Of a DNA stretch of 64,000 bases, positions 41,892-51,986 are shown piece after piece. A program made the position numbers and the translations under genes. Source of the stretch: Bacteroidota bacterium (lineage in GTDB: Bacteria; Bacteroidota; Bacteroidia; Chitinophagales; LD1). A model generated the notes under the pieces. It did no database searches. It was not told the origin of the DNA and saw only the letters and a program-made list of their open reading frames with translations. The stretch is taken from positions 1 to 64,000 of the forward strand of contig JAFDYN010000025.1 of the NCBI GenBank assembly GCA_018267385.1. The letters run 5' to 3'. How positions within the stretch are numbered: the first letter of the stretch is position 1; the number at the start of each line of letters is the position of its first letter.

Positions 41892-43121
41892 ATGATAGCC
41901 GATAAAAAGCCTACCGTCTCCTACACCGCAGGTATGGAGCTACTGGTCCATACGGTACAGGAGCTATCCATGGCGCGCAGTATGGATCAGGTCACAGCTA
42001 TAGTGCGCAGTGCAGCCCGCAGGCTGACCGGCGCTGACGGGGCCACATTTGTGCTAAAAGACGGTGGCAACTGCTACTATGTAGATGAGGATGCCATCGA
42101 GCCGCTTTGGAAAGGCCACAGATTTCCGCTCAATACTTGTGTGAGCGGATGGGCCATGCTGAATAAAAAGGCAGTGGTCATCCCCGATATCTATGATGAC
42201 GAGCGAGTGCCTGTAGAGGCCTATAGGCCTACTTTCGTGAAAACGATGGTGATGGTGCCCGTCAGGCAGATAAACCCCATAGCGGCTATTGGAAACTATT
42301 GGGCCTACCAGCATTCTCCATCTGCAGAGCAGGTCAAGCTCCTACAGTCTCTGGCAGACATCACCGCTGTGACTATAGAGAATATAGAGATGTACAACGA
42401 CCTGGAGCGACGGGTAGCGGACCGTACCGCAGCACTGCAGGCCGCCAACGCAAATCTGGAATCTTTCTCCTACTCCGTGTCTCATGACCTGCGTGCGCCG
42501 CTTAGGACAGTTATCGGCTTCACTGATATGCTGGTGAATGATCCTGACCGCACCATAGATGACAACTCGCGTGAGCTCATGACCAAAGTGATGAAAAACG
42601 CGAAAAATATGTACCAGACCATAGATGACCTGATCTCGTTTTTCACCATGGGCAAAAAAGACCTGATACGCACACCCACCTCTATGATGGAGATGGTACA
42701 AAGGATCTGTGAAAACTGCCTGGAGGCAGAGCCGCTACGCGATATCGAATTTAAGGTAGGCACTCTGCATGATGTGCAGGCAGACAGCGTCACCATGCAG
42801 CACGTCTGGACCAATCTAATACAGAATGCTGTGAAATATTCAAGGCAAAGGCCACATGCGCTCATAGAAATAAGCTCCGAGGCCAAGGAAGACAAAATAA
42901 TCTATCGTGTCGCAGACAATGGTGCCGGTTTTGATATGACATACTATCACCAATTGTTTGAGGCATTCAAACGATTGCATAGCGGAAGGGACTTTGAGGG
43001 CTCGGGTATAGGACTATCTATCGTACACAAGATCATCACACGGCATGGCGGAGAGATCTGGGCCGAGTCTGAGGAGGGCAAAGGATCCACGTTCTTCTTC
43101 TCACTACCCACCGTGTCCTAA
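41892..43121 (+). CDS. Soluble histidine kinase with GAF sensor domain
   Basis: 409 residues, no membrane segment. A GAF domain (about 20-165) with TFVLKDGGNCYYVDED leads through a short coil to the kinase core: phospho-acceptor His198 in SYSVSHDLRAPLR, N box NLIQNAVKYS, G1 DNGAGFDM, G2 GSGIGLSIV. The dimerisation/His region is of the bacteriophytochrome/HisKA type. A cytosolic sensor of an unidentified small ligand or light. No response regulator is adjacent. Confidence 0.9.
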   Translation: MIADKKPTVSYTAGMELLVHTVQELSMARSMDQVTAIVRSAARRLTGADGATFVLKDGGNCYYVDEDAIEPLWKGHRFPLNTCVSGWAMLNKKAVVIPDIYDDERVPVEAYRPTFVKTMVMVPVRQINPIAAIGNYWAYQHSPSAEQVKLLQSLADITAVTIENIEMYNDLERRVADRTAALQAANANLESFSYSVSHDLRAPLRTVIGFTDMLVNDPDRTIDDNSRELMTKVMKNAKNMYQTIDDLISFFTMGKKDLIRTPTSMMEMVQRICENCLEAEPLRDIEFKVGTLHDVQADSVTMQHVWTNLIQNAVKYSRQRPHALIEISSEAKEDKIIYRVADNGAGFDMTYYHQLFEAFKRLHSGRDFEGSGIGLSIVHKIITRHGGEIWAESEEGKGSTFFFSLPTVS

Positions 43122-43147
43122 GGGCAGAGAGATACTAGACGCAGTTT

Positions 43148-45076
43148 TTATTTTTTTTGCGGGCCACCTACTCTGTAGCCCATCATATATAGCACAGCTA
43201 CAAATATTACCACCTGACCGCAGAGAGTCTCCAGAGTGGGGAATAGTCCCAGCAACTCTATATGTGGCAAAAATGTAAGGCCATGTATAGGCAAAATGCC
43301 TGTTTCCTGTAGAGAGTGTATTCCTTTACCGGTCAGGATCACTGCCAGGACACCCATTACTATTGATGATACTTTAAATAATTTGGGGATAGGCAGGCGC
43401 GCTGAAAACTTTAGGATCACATAGGCCAGTGAGATCACTATGACAAAGGCTATCAGCACTCCAAGCAAAATTGCCTTTTCCTGCTTGCCCGCAGACTCTA
43501 CATTGATAGCAGAGAGGAAGAGAACCGACTCAAACACTTCTCTGAATACCACTATAAAAGAAAATGCCAGCAATCCCACCAAACTGCCGCTACCTGTAAA
43601 ACGCCTGATGCGCGTAGTGACGTATTCCTTCCATTTCGTGGCTTCAGACTTGCCGTGCAGCCAAAAACCTATGTACAGCAACATGGCTACCGCTATCAGT
43701 GCTATAGCGCCCTCCATCAGCTCTACCTGGCTCATGTGCGACTGGATGATCTGCCCACCTATCAGCCACAGTACTATGCCACATGCAGCGGCCAGTATCC
43801 AGCCGGCGTGTACGTATATTTTTGAGGAGCGCAGGCCCGAGGCATTGATGATACCCAATATCACCATGATCACGAGAAAGGCCTCCAAGCCTTCACGAAG
43901 CAGAATGGATATGGACATCAATATGGCTAGCCAGAATGACATTTCACCTTTACTGATCACTTTGCCAGCCTGCGAGATGAGTTCTTTGCTGGCCTTCAGA
44001 GAGTCGCTGATCTCTATCAGGCTCCGGTGCTCAGTGATGATGCGGTGGGTATTGTTCATCTGGTCTTCCAGCCGCTCCATCAGGCCCGGGTCGGTAGAGC
44101 GCAGTTGCTTTTCTATCGGTTCTATGCCTTCCATGTAGGCCATATTGGCCAGTTTTTCAGCTTCTTCATATTTTCCCTCACGCGATGCGGCCAGAGACTC
44201 ATCTATGTACTTCAGCGCTGCTTCTATAAATCTGTCTTTGCTTTCGTTTGGCTGATAGTAGCGCAGCCTGCCCAGGTCTTTGCTACTGGCGTGAAAGGTC
44301 TGTGTCAGCTCGTGGTCACTCAGTACTGCTATCTGGGCCAGACCCAATCCGGCAAAGCGGTCTCTCACAAAAGCATCATCTGCTATTTTATCTTCAGAGG
44401 CCCTTTCATACCTCAGCGTCATGATAAAAAAGGCTGCATCCCACACTTCCTCATCAGACAATTCAGGGTGCGCCTTCATGCCGGTTCCCTGCACGCCGCA
44501 GCGCACCGTATTGTAGATAGAAAAAGGTGACATAAGCGCCATCTTTCCCTCATCATGAAAGTTTCTGGGACGCGGATCAAGTTTTTCACCTTCCTTACCA
44601 TCGCCCAATCCCCCTGTACCATGACATTTCGCGCAATTGGCCATGTAGACAGCTTTACCATTCAGGATACTGGGATACCCCGTGGGTGCTATCGTCAGGC
44701 CGCTGGCCTTGATCACTTCGGCTTTAGCCATATTGGCACTACCGGCCACCGCCTCAAAAGGAGCTTTGGCTCGTATCAGGCTGTCCGTTTGCCGCACCAT
44801 TGCACCTATTTTAGCGGAGTCCCCCGGCCAGTTTGGTGCAAACTGTTTATAATATTTCTCTGCCGAAGCACAGAAGCCCAGCATTTCCTCATACTCATCC
44901 TCATTTATGACTTTTCCATTGGCTACTCCATTCGGGTAGTCGCGGCTCATATAGTTTAGCGTATGGACCAGGATGCGAGATGCTTCGCTGTTTTCACCTG
45001 CAAATGAATTAGTTACATAGAAAACACTCGTCCCAATGAGTAAGAAAAATCTCAAATGTAGGCGAAGCCAGTTCAT
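43148..45076 (-). CDS. Cytochrome c-FTR1 iron permease fusion
   Basis: 642 residues. A signal peptide (1-26) precedes an extracytoplasmic part with a c-type heme site CAKCH (148-152) and a possible axial Met in GTGMKAHP. A helical linker follows (about 260-370), then an FTR1-type permease with seven or so helices carrying the iron-binding REGLEAFLVI (about 393) and REVFESVLF (about 508). The combination suggests ferrous iron is oxidised at or near the heme domain before uptake through the permease; this is inference. The gene is flanked by a short T-rich gap on its 3' side. Confidence 0.92.
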   Translation of the reverse strand: MNWLRLHLRFFLLIGTSVFYVTNSFAGENSEASRILVHTLNYMSRDYPNGVANGKVINEDEYEEMLGFCASAEKYYKQFAPNWPGDSAKIGAMVRQTDSLIRAKAPFEAVAGSANMAKAEVIKASGLTIAPTGYPSILNGKAVYMANCAKCHGTGGLGDGKEGEKLDPRPRNFHDEGKMALMSPFSIYNTVRCGVQGTGMKAHPELSDEEVWDAAFFIMTLRYERASEDKIADDAFVRDRFAGLGLAQIAVLSDHELTQTFHASSKDLGRLRYYQPNESKDRFIEAALKYIDESLAASREGKYEEAEKLANMAYMEGIEPIEKQLRSTDPGLMERLEDQMNNTHRIITEHRSLIEISDSLKASKELISQAGKVISKGEMSFWLAILMSISILLREGLEAFLVIMVILGIINASGLRSSKIYVHAGWILAAACGIVLWLIGGQIIQSHMSQVELMEGAIALIAVAMLLYIGFWLHGKSEATKWKEYVTTRIRRFTGSGSLVGLLAFSFIVVFREVFESVLFLSAINVESAGKQEKAILLGVLIAFVIVISLAYVILKFSARLPIPKLFKVSSIVMGVLAVILTGKGIHSLQETGILPIHGLTFLPHIELLGLFPTLETLCGQVVIFVAVLYMMGYRVGGPQKK

Positions 45077-45226
45077 TTACCTTATTTAGACTGAGTATAA
45101 ACAAGGCAAATATAATGGCTTCATTGAGTATTAAAAATGATTTAACTCAATACAAGAGACATTACGTTGAAGCGCAAATACCATTGCCGCTATTTATATC
45201 TTGCAAAACACGATTTAAACAGCATT

Positions 45227-45694
45227 GTGAAAAGAGCCATCGTGAAAATCCTCCTCGCGGTTCATCTCCTGCTCATATGCACGGGAAGCCGGATTTTTGA
45301 CTTCAGCTGGCTGCCTGCCGTTTTGCAGCAGCCTGATATTTATTATTTGTCACTGACAGGCGGGCATCCCTATTCATTCTTTTCCCCTGATATTCCACCA
45401 CAGTATCTCGTCTCTGCGGTTATCACAGACAGCAGTGGCGCGATGACACAGCTGGAGATGAATAGCTCATCTAATGCAGCCGGGCTCAGGATAGTAGCTG
45501 CTATACAGCTATTATGTGACAATGAAGACTATAAGACACTCGGTGAAATAGTATCAAGGTACTACCGGCAGCTATACCCGGGGAGCCGGACTATAGCTGT
45601 CACGATCAGCAGATACCTGCCTCCGGCCTGCTGCGCTGCCACCCGGGCTCCCACTGCACTGGAGCTATACAAAAAGGAATACGCCTATGAGTAA
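45227..45694 (+). CDS. Exported protein of unknown function next to HTTM gene
   Basis: 155 residues if the GTG at 45227 is the start (VKRAIVKILLAVHLLLICTGS, a signal-like segment); a TTG at 45167 would add 20 residues of poor character. I recognise no domain. A CC pair and another Cys lie near the C-terminus (PPACCAAT). The stop overlaps the start of the HTTM gene by 8 bases, so the two are translationally coupled and probably act together. Confidence 0.6.
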   Translation: MKRAIVKILLAVHLLLICTGSRIFDFSWLPAVLQQPDIYYLSLTGGHPYSFFSPDIPPQYLVSAVITDSSGAMTQLEMNSSSNAAGLRIVAAIQLLCDNEDYKTLGEIVSRYYRQLYPGSRTIAVTISRYLPPACCAATRAPTALELYKKEYAYE

Positions 45695-46541
45695 AGTAGG
45701 GCATATTTTCTCTGCGAATAATGGTGGCAGACAGTGGCTTCGTACTTTGCGCATCAGCGCAGGTGTGCTGCTAGTGGCCCGCACGCTGTCTGAGTGGGGC
45801 AGCCATACACTCTTGTATAGCAGCCATGGTTTCATTCCGTCAGATATTGCTGTATTCTCGCAGCTCCCGTTCATACCTTCGTTGCAGGGGCTTTATGGAT
45901 ATATCCAGCCATACCTCCGCGAGTCGCTCTTCCTGCAGGCCTATTTTGGTATGACTCTCATAGCAGCTATGATGCTGGTGGCGGGTTACTATACCCGTAT
46001 AGCAGCTATCATGTCCTGGGCGCTGACCGTGATCACACTCAATAGTAGCCATCTGACGTCTTATGGGTTTGATGCCATACTTACCATGATGCTATTTTAT
46101 TGTGTCATTTTTGCTGTTGGCAGCGCCGGTATTTCAGAAACGGAAGATAACCTGAGCCACGTCTATCTCAAAACGCTCCAATTCCATGTTTGTATCATAT
46201 ACTTTGTGAATGCTGTCAGCAAGATCACTGGTCCGGCCTGGCATGACGGCTCCGGCCTCTGGGATATGGTGCATCAGCCGCAGTTTACCTCATGGATCAC
46301 GCCCTTCATGGTCCGCCTATTGAGTGTACCTCATGTAGCAGCGCCGGCCGGCATGTTGGTCATAATCCTTGAATTATTATTCCCATTTCTCATCTGGATA
46401 CGACCGGTGCAGAGGCAGATATTATCAGCTATCATACTGCTGCACCTGATCATTGCAGCGGTGATGGGTTTATGGCTTTTTGCGCTGGCTATGATCTTAT
46501 TGGACATTTCCGCTTTCGGAGTCATATTTCGGCCGGATTAA
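45687..46541 (+). CDS. HTTM-domain membrane protein
   Basis: 284 residues with seven or so transmembrane segments. The HTTM (vitamin-K-dependent gamma-carboxylase-like) signature is visible: RTLRISAGVLLVARTLSEW, FHVCIIYFVNAVSKITGPAWHDGSGLW and ILELLFPFLIW. Bacterial HTTM proteins are mostly uncharacterised. The preceding small exported protein is encoded with an 8-base overlap, suggesting a two-component unit. Confidence 0.87.
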   Translation: MSKVGHIFSANNGGRQWLRTLRISAGVLLVARTLSEWGSHTLLYSSHGFIPSDIAVFSQLPFIPSLQGLYGYIQPYLRESLFLQAYFGMTLIAAMMLVAGYYTRIAAIMSWALTVITLNSSHLTSYGFDAILTMMLFYCVIFAVGSAGISETEDNLSHVYLKTLQFHVCIIYFVNAVSKITGPAWHDGSGLWDMVHQPQFTSWITPFMVRLLSVPHVAAPAGMLVIILELLFPFLIWIRPVQRQILSAIILLHLIIAAVMGLWLFALAMILLDISAFGVIFRPD

Positions 46542-46542
46542 C

Positions 46543-47034
46543 TCATTTCCAGAATTGCCACCATTTGTTTTCCTCCTCCGGCGCTTCAGATTGCACAACC
46601 GCTGTGATCACAGGCTGCACTTTGAGTTTTGCCCTCTCCTCTTGATACCAGTCTTCGGTCAGCTTCACGGCATTGATCAGCATCTGTGCTATTTCTTTTG
46701 GGGGGCCTACAGAGTCTTCTCCATACGTCACTTTGAAGCCTGCCTCTTCACCATTAGGTCCGCTAAAAACGACCAGTAGCTTACACAGCCGCCCTATACA
46801 CGGGGTCTGGTCAAATGCGCCTGAGAACATAAACCAGTTTTCATCTACGGTCATCATAAAGGCCTCATAGTGCCCCAGATCGCTATAGCCTTTGAGCAGC
46901 TCCAGATGCGCATCAGGGTTACCATTGCCACCACGGCATATGGTGCCGTCCTTTGCCATGACTATAAAAAGTGCATTGTGATCTCCCATATCCAGGGAGA
47001 TGAGGCATTTGTCCAGTTTGTCTTTGTAGCTCAT
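46543..47034 (-). CDS. Hypothetical cytoplasmic protein
   Basis: 163 residues with no recognised family. Rather acidic, with a Trp-rich end (NKWWQFWK) after a Pro/Glu linker. Segments such as HNALFIVMAKDGTICRGGNG resemble a compact alpha/beta fold. Stop lies 2 bp from that of the convergent HTTM gene. Codon use matches the neighbours, so it is a real gene. Confidence 0.7.
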   Translation of the reverse strand: MSYKDKLDKCLISLDMGDHNALFIVMAKDGTICRGGNGNPDAHLELLKGYSDLGHYEAFMMTVDENWFMFSGAFDQTPCIGRLCKLLVVFSGPNGEEAGFKVTYGEDSVGPPKEIAQMLINAVKLTEDWYQEERAKLKVQPVITAVVQSEAPEEENKWWQFWK

Positions 47035-47091
47035 TATCGGGTTTAGATAGATTTGTTCAAGGTCATTTATAGAAACGAATTATTGCGCTTA

Positions 47092-48549
47092 TTATTTGCT
47101 GCTCATGGTTGTATCTGTATTGACACGCCGCCAGACGAAATAAACCGGGATGCCGGCCAGAATTATAATGAGCCCTGGGATAGAATTTTCCGGTTTAGTA
47201 TATAGGAGATTGGCACAAAACAATACCGCGAAAATGACATATATGATAGGCACTACAGGATACCCGAATGCCATATACGGCCTCTCTGCATCAGGCCGTG
47301 TGCGGCGCAGTATAAATATGCCAGCGATGGTGAGGATATAAAACAGCATGACCCCAAACATCACATAGTCCAGCAGTGGGCCGTACTGTCCGGAGAGGGT
47401 GAGCAGCGCTGCCCATGCAAACTGGATCCACAGTGCAAAGCCCGGCACTCCATTCTTATTATCCTCCTTCATTTTATTGAAGAAAAGCCCATCTCTGGCC
47501 ATAGCCTGATATACACGCACGCTGGAGAGTATGATCCCATTATTGCAGCTGAATGTAGAGATCATGATGAGGATAGCCATGATGACTGTAGCAGTGGTCC
47601 CAAATATCATCGTAGCAGCAGCGGTACCTACCCGGTCATTGGCTGCAAACTGGATACCCTGTGAGGCCACATTGCTACCGTTGGGGTCACCCACTACAGG
47701 CAGCAGGCTCAGATAGGCCATATTGGTCAGTACATATAGCACCGTCACGATCAGCGTACCAAAGAGGAGACTGAGCGGTATATTACGTTTTGGGTTCTCT
47801 ATATCGCCTGATATAAATGTCACATTATTCCATGCATCTGATGAGAAGAGTGATCCTACCAGAGCAGCGCCCAGTGCAGTCATTATCCCAAATGAAGAAA
47901 GCTCCTTCCAGCTCCATTGGCCACTTGCATCTTTGCTCCAGGCCATATTGTTCCATGTGTTTGCGAAGTTGCTCTGCCATACTTCTGCATTGCGAAAGAA
48001 TATCAACCCGAGTATGATCAGGCCGAATAAGGCCACCAGCTTGGTAGATGAAAAGATCCGGGCTATCACTTTGCCATAATGTATACCCCGCATATTGATC
48101 AGTGTGAGCACCAGGATGGATACTACCCCTACTACCTGCGCGGCGGAGAGCCGATACCAGCCCAGGTCTATGAGGATGTTTTTTTCACTGAAAGGCCCGT
48201 ATAGCACACCGGCAAATTTTGCGAAAGCCACTGCCACAGCAGCTATGGTACCGGACTGCACTACCAGAAATAGTGTCCATCCGTATACAAAACCCACTAA
48301 TGGATTGAAGGCTTCTTTCAGATAGACATATTGCCCGCCGGCATGGGGAAACATGCCCGCCAGCTCTCCGTAGCTCAGCGCGGCAAATACCGTGATCACT
48401 CCGGAGATGACCCACAGTAGCAGCAGCCAGCCCGGCCCCGTGATAGTCCGTGTCATCTCAGCGCTCACTATGAATATACCGGAGCCTATCATAGATCCCG
48501 ATACGATCAGTACAGCGTCTGCCAGTGTGAGCTTTCTTTTTCCTTCCAT
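47092..48549 (-). CDS. APC-superfamily amino acid permease
   Basis: 485 residues, 12 hydrophobic segments. The first-helix motif LIVSGSMIGSGIFIVSAE is the substrate-binding GSGIF of the APC family, with SYGELAGMFPHAGGQYVYLKEAF after helix 3. Imports or exchanges amino acids; LAT/serine-threonine exchanger type is possible, but the substrate is not readable. Confidence 0.92.
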   Translation of the reverse strand: MEGKRKLTLADAVLIVSGSMIGSGIFIVSAEMTRTITGPGWLLLLWVISGVITVFAALSYGELAGMFPHAGGQYVYLKEAFNPLVGFVYGWTLFLVVQSGTIAAVAVAFAKFAGVLYGPFSEKNILIDLGWYRLSAAQVVGVVSILVLTLINMRGIHYGKVIARIFSSTKLVALFGLIILGLIFFRNAEVWQSNFANTWNNMAWSKDASGQWSWKELSSFGIMTALGAALVGSLFSSDAWNNVTFISGDIENPKRNIPLSLLFGTLIVTVLYVLTNMAYLSLLPVVGDPNGSNVASQGIQFAANDRVGTAAATMIFGTTATVIMAILIMISTFSCNNGIILSSVRVYQAMARDGLFFNKMKEDNKNGVPGFALWIQFAWAALLTLSGQYGPLLDYVMFGVMLFYILTIAGIFILRRTRPDAERPYMAFGYPVVPIIYVIFAVLFCANLLYTKPENSIPGLIIILAGIPVYFVWRRVNTDTTMSSK

Positions 48550-48698
48550 CTTCTAAATATAGAATAATGAAAGTGAGTGAGGTGGCCTTTTTTCCTCAAA
48601 GTCAGTAAACAATCACACGGTTTGGATAATGCAATGCCGAAAGAGAGGAAAAAGGCAGTGGCATAACCTTTGGAAAATCTGAAGTAAAACTAACTGAC

Positions 48699-48908
48699 AT
48701 GAAAAAGATAGCAATCATCCTCGGTCTCGTAGCCACAGTATCTCTGGGCTCTTGCAAAAAAGATTGGACATGCTCCTGCACGGATCAATCAGGTAATAAC
48801 ACATACCACACGATACCCAATGCCACTATCAGTGATGCAAAGAATACATGCAACGGATATGAAACGCATGTGAGCAGTAGCATCTATACCAATTGCTCTA
48901 TAGAATAA
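48699..48908 (+). CDS. Small lipoprotein
   Basis: 69 residues. Signal MKKIAIILGLVATVSLGSC puts lipidated Cys at 19. The mature part has four further Cys (WTCSCTD, KNTCNGYE, TNCSIE), probably two disulfides. No family recognised; similar short Cys-containing lipoproteins are frequent in Bacteroidota. A possible -7 box TAACCTTTG lies 26 bases before the start. Confidence 0.75.
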   Translation: MKKIAIILGLVATVSLGSCKKDWTCSCTDQSGNNTYHTIPNATISDAKNTCNGYETHVSSSIYTNCSIE

Positions 48909-48912
48909 ATGA

Positions 48913-50160
48913 TCAGCCTCTGCGGAGAGTGATCTCAGTGATCTCAGGCAGTATGCCTACGCGGCCGGGATATCCGAGAAATCCGAAACCCCTGTTCACG
49001 TAGATATACTGCCTGCCCTCCTGGTAGAGGCCGGCCCACTGCTTGTAGACGAACTGTGAAGGGGAAAACTTTATGTAGCGGTTCTCTATACCAAACTGGA
49101 AACCGTGCGTATGTCCGCTCAATGTCAGGTCGATATCAGAATATTCCGGCCTGACCTGCGCGTCCCAGTGAGACGGGTCATGGCTCATTAGTATCTTGAA
49201 GGGTATCTCCTCTGTACCCTTATGGGCCAGGTCGAGGCGACCGTACTTAGGGAAATGAAGCGCATTGCCCCAATTTTCTATGCCTATGATAGCGATCTTC
49301 TGGCCGTCGCGCTCCAGGATATGGTTTTCATTCATAAGGAGCTTCCAGCCCATATCGGCATGGGTCTGCATGAAGCGCCTGAAGTTCTCCTTTTTGGCGG
49401 CAGCTGATTCCCACTGCACGTAGTCGCCGTAGTCGTGGTTGCCAGTGGTCGAGAGTACGCCCTCTTTCGCCCTGAGCTTGGAAAATATTGCTTTGTAGGG
49501 CGAGGCTTCGTCAGTGATATTATTGACCAGGTCGCCGGTAAATAATATAATATCCGCGTTCATGCTATTGATATGCTCCACAGCGCGCACCAGTGGCTCC
49601 GTCCTGTTGAAGCTGCCCGTATGGATATCTGATAGCTGTATGAACCTGAACCCATCAAATGCTTCGGGAAGATTGGGAAAGGTCAATGTAAGCTTGCGGT
49701 ACTGATAGTTGTAGGCATTCACCACTACGCCATATATCAGGCTGAAGACAGGCAGTGCAGCGGTAGCCAGCGCTACCCGGGCCAGAAACTTAGAACGCGG
49801 GATGCCCGGGTCTCCCGAGGCGACAGTAGGAGAATCAAATACAGCATAATACAGGTAGCCTACCATGCGGGCCAGGTCGCCGATCAGCATGAAAATGAGT
49901 ACTACCAGCTTTGCCACCAGCAGTATGGCCATCACGGCCACAGTGCCCTCGGCAAAGATCTTTGGTGCGTTCTTGCGCCCCATAAAAAGCATGATAAAAA
50001 AGCATACATACGCCAGGATATTGATCGCCAGGTATCCTATAGCTACCGGGCTGAGCCTCGATTCCCCTTTGGCGGGAAAGGTGAGCTTTACACCCTGAAA
50101 CATGTAAAACTCTCCGGCTGCCAGCAGCGCGATAAAGAAAATTGGGAGCAGATTTTTCAT
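48913..50160 (-). CDS. Membrane-anchored calcineurin-like metallophosphoesterase
   Basis: 415 residues. Four N-terminal hydrophobic segments (about 1-120) precede a phosphoesterase domain with the complete metal set: LSDIHTGSF, FTGDLVNN, TGNHDYGDY, MSHDPSHW and LSGHTHGFQFG. This order fits YkuE/YaeI-like phosphodiesterases, acting on an unknown phosphoester at the membrane. Convergent with the small lipoprotein gene. Confidence 0.92.
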   Translation of the reverse strand: MKNLLPIFFIALLAAGEFYMFQGVKLTFPAKGESRLSPVAIGYLAINILAYVCFFIMLFMGRKNAPKIFAEGTVAVMAILLVAKLVVLIFMLIGDLARMVGYLYYAVFDSPTVASGDPGIPRSKFLARVALATAALPVFSLIYGVVVNAYNYQYRKLTLTFPNLPEAFDGFRFIQLSDIHTGSFNRTEPLVRAVEHINSMNADIILFTGDLVNNITDEASPYKAIFSKLRAKEGVLSTTGNHDYGDYVQWESAAAKKENFRRFMQTHADMGWKLLMNENHILERDGQKIAIIGIENWGNALHFPKYGRLDLAHKGTEEIPFKILMSHDPSHWDAQVRPEYSDIDLTLSGHTHGFQFGIENRYIKFSPSQFVYKQWAGLYQEGRQYIYVNRGFGFLGYPGRVGILPEITEITLRRG

Positions 50161-50243
50161 TTATATATACCTGTTATATAGCGGGAATAGTTACTTAGAC
50201 GATTGTATAGCCAATATATTTATTTTAGCCACAAAATTACCGG

Positions 50244-51977
50244 ATGTACTCCAATAAATACTCCGCATGGAACGGCTTATTAAGATCCTTAACAACATTC
50301 ACATATTTTGTCCGGCTGTCTATGGTGTTCTGTCTGTTGGTATTGCCGGCATTTCACTCCTTTGCACAGCTATTGGACCAGAAGAAGGCCTTCACCCGGG
50401 CAGATACCCTGCGTGGCAGCCTGCGCCCGGAGCGGACCTGCTATGATGTCCAGTTCTATGAGCTGCGGGTCAAGGTGGATACCATACACCAGTCTATCAC
50501 CGGCAGCAGCGAGATATTTTTCAAAGCGGTGACAGATATCACTACCATGCAGGTAGATCTGCGAGACAGTATGGAGATAGACGATATCACATATAAGGGC
50601 AAAAGGATCTATTACAGCCGTGAGTACGACGCTGTGTTCCTGGCCTTTCCCAAAGCCATACCCGCCGGCAGTGAGACGAGCATTCTGATCAAATATCACG
50701 GTACACCTGTCAAGGCCAAAAGGGCTCCGTGGGATGGCGGCTTCGTATGGCGGCATGACCAGAAGGGAAAATTCTGGCTTGGCGTAGCCTGTGAAGGTCT
50801 GGGTGCCTCCAGCTGGTGGCCGTGCAAGGACCACCTCAGCGATGAGCCTGACAAAGGCATCCGTATCATCACTACCTATCCCCACGGTCTGAAGTGCGTG
50901 ACCAATGGACAGGATAAAGGTGATATAGATGAGGGCGACTGGACTACGCACACCTCTCTGGTGACCTACCCTATCAATACCTACAATGTGACGCTGAACA
51001 TAGGTGACTATGTACACTGGGAAGATGAATATACTGCTGCAGACGGGCAGAAGCTGAAGCTCAACTATGATGTGATCTCATACAACCTGGACAAATCAAA
51101 AAAGCAGTTTGAGGTAGTAAAGACTATGCTGAAAACCTATGAGAAATACCTGGGCAAATATCCCTTCTGGAGGGATGGCTACCGGCTGGTAGAGACTCAC
51201 TACCTGGGCATGGAGCACCAGAGCTGCATAGCCTATGGCAATCATTACAAGATGGGCTATGATGGTACAGATTTCTCACGCATGGGCCTGTGGTTTGACT
51301 ATATCATCGTGCATGAGTCCGGCCACGAGTGGTGGGGCAATAGCGTGAGCGCAAAAGACATTGCAGACATGTGGATACACGAGGGCTTTTGCACCTATAC
51401 AGAGTCCATGTTTATAGAAGACAGGTATGGCAAGGATACGGCTATCCTGTATATCAATGCCAAGAAATCTCACGTAGAAAACGCTACGCCTATACAGGGG
51501 CAATACCTCGGCGTAAACGAAGAAGGCAGCGGCGATATGTACAATAAAGGATCGCTCATGCTCAACACCCTGCGTACGGCAGTAAACAATGATCCTCTGT
51601 GGTGGCAGATCATTAAAGGAGTCAGCGACACTGCTTTCAAATACAAAACAACAGATGCTAATGAGATCATTGCTTATTTCAATAAAAAGAGCGGCATGGA
51701 TCTCACTCCTATTTTTGATCAATACCTGAAATACCCATCCATACCGCGCTTCACTTATACACTGAAGAAGATAAAAGGAAAGAAATATGAGCTGATCTAT
51801 TTTTGGCTCACCGATGTCAAGGATTTTGCACTACCCGTGAGTATCACCACGCAGAAGGGCAAGCAGGAATGGCTCCCTGCCACCAATATGATCGCCACTA
51901 AAATACTCACCCTCGACTCAGAAAATGACTTTAAGGTGGATCAGAAGCTGTCATATTTCAATATCGAGAGGCGCTAA
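50244..51977 (+). CDS. M1-family zinc aminopeptidase
   Basis: 577 residues with a signal peptide (about 1-42, ending HSFAQ). Zinc site HESGH (357-361) with third ligand Glu380. The GxMEN exopeptidase motif appears as LGMEH near 321. Cleaves N-terminal residues from peptides outside the cytoplasm. It is shorter than the 850-900-residue M1 enzymes, lacking the large C-terminal helical domain, which is common in this branch. Nine bases separate it from the AraC gene. Confidence 0.93.
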   Translation: MYSNKYSAWNGLLRSLTTFTYFVRLSMVFCLLVLPAFHSFAQLLDQKKAFTRADTLRGSLRPERTCYDVQFYELRVKVDTIHQSITGSSEIFFKAVTDITTMQVDLRDSMEIDDITYKGKRIYYSREYDAVFLAFPKAIPAGSETSILIKYHGTPVKAKRAPWDGGFVWRHDQKGKFWLGVACEGLGASSWWPCKDHLSDEPDKGIRIITTYPHGLKCVTNGQDKGDIDEGDWTTHTSLVTYPINTYNVTLNIGDYVHWEDEYTAADGQKLKLNYDVISYNLDKSKKQFEVVKTMLKTYEKYLGKYPFWRDGYRLVETHYLGMEHQSCIAYGNHYKMGYDGTDFSRMGLWFDYIIVHESGHEWWGNSVSAKDIADMWIHEGFCTYTESMFIEDRYGKDTAILYINAKKSHVENATPIQGQYLGVNEEGSGDMYNKGSLMLNTLRTAVNNDPLWWQIIKGVSDTAFKYKTTDANEIIAYFNKKSGMDLTPIFDQYLKYPSIPRFTYTLKKIKGKKYELIYFWLTDVKDFALPVSITTQKGKQEWLPATNMIATKILTLDSENDFKVDQKLSYFNIERR

Positions 51978-51986
51978 GCAAGCTCT

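Noticed and set aside
43440..44138. 232-codon plus-strand frame
   Set aside because: Antisense to the FTR1 permease; apparent Ser/Thr richness is the complement of its codons.
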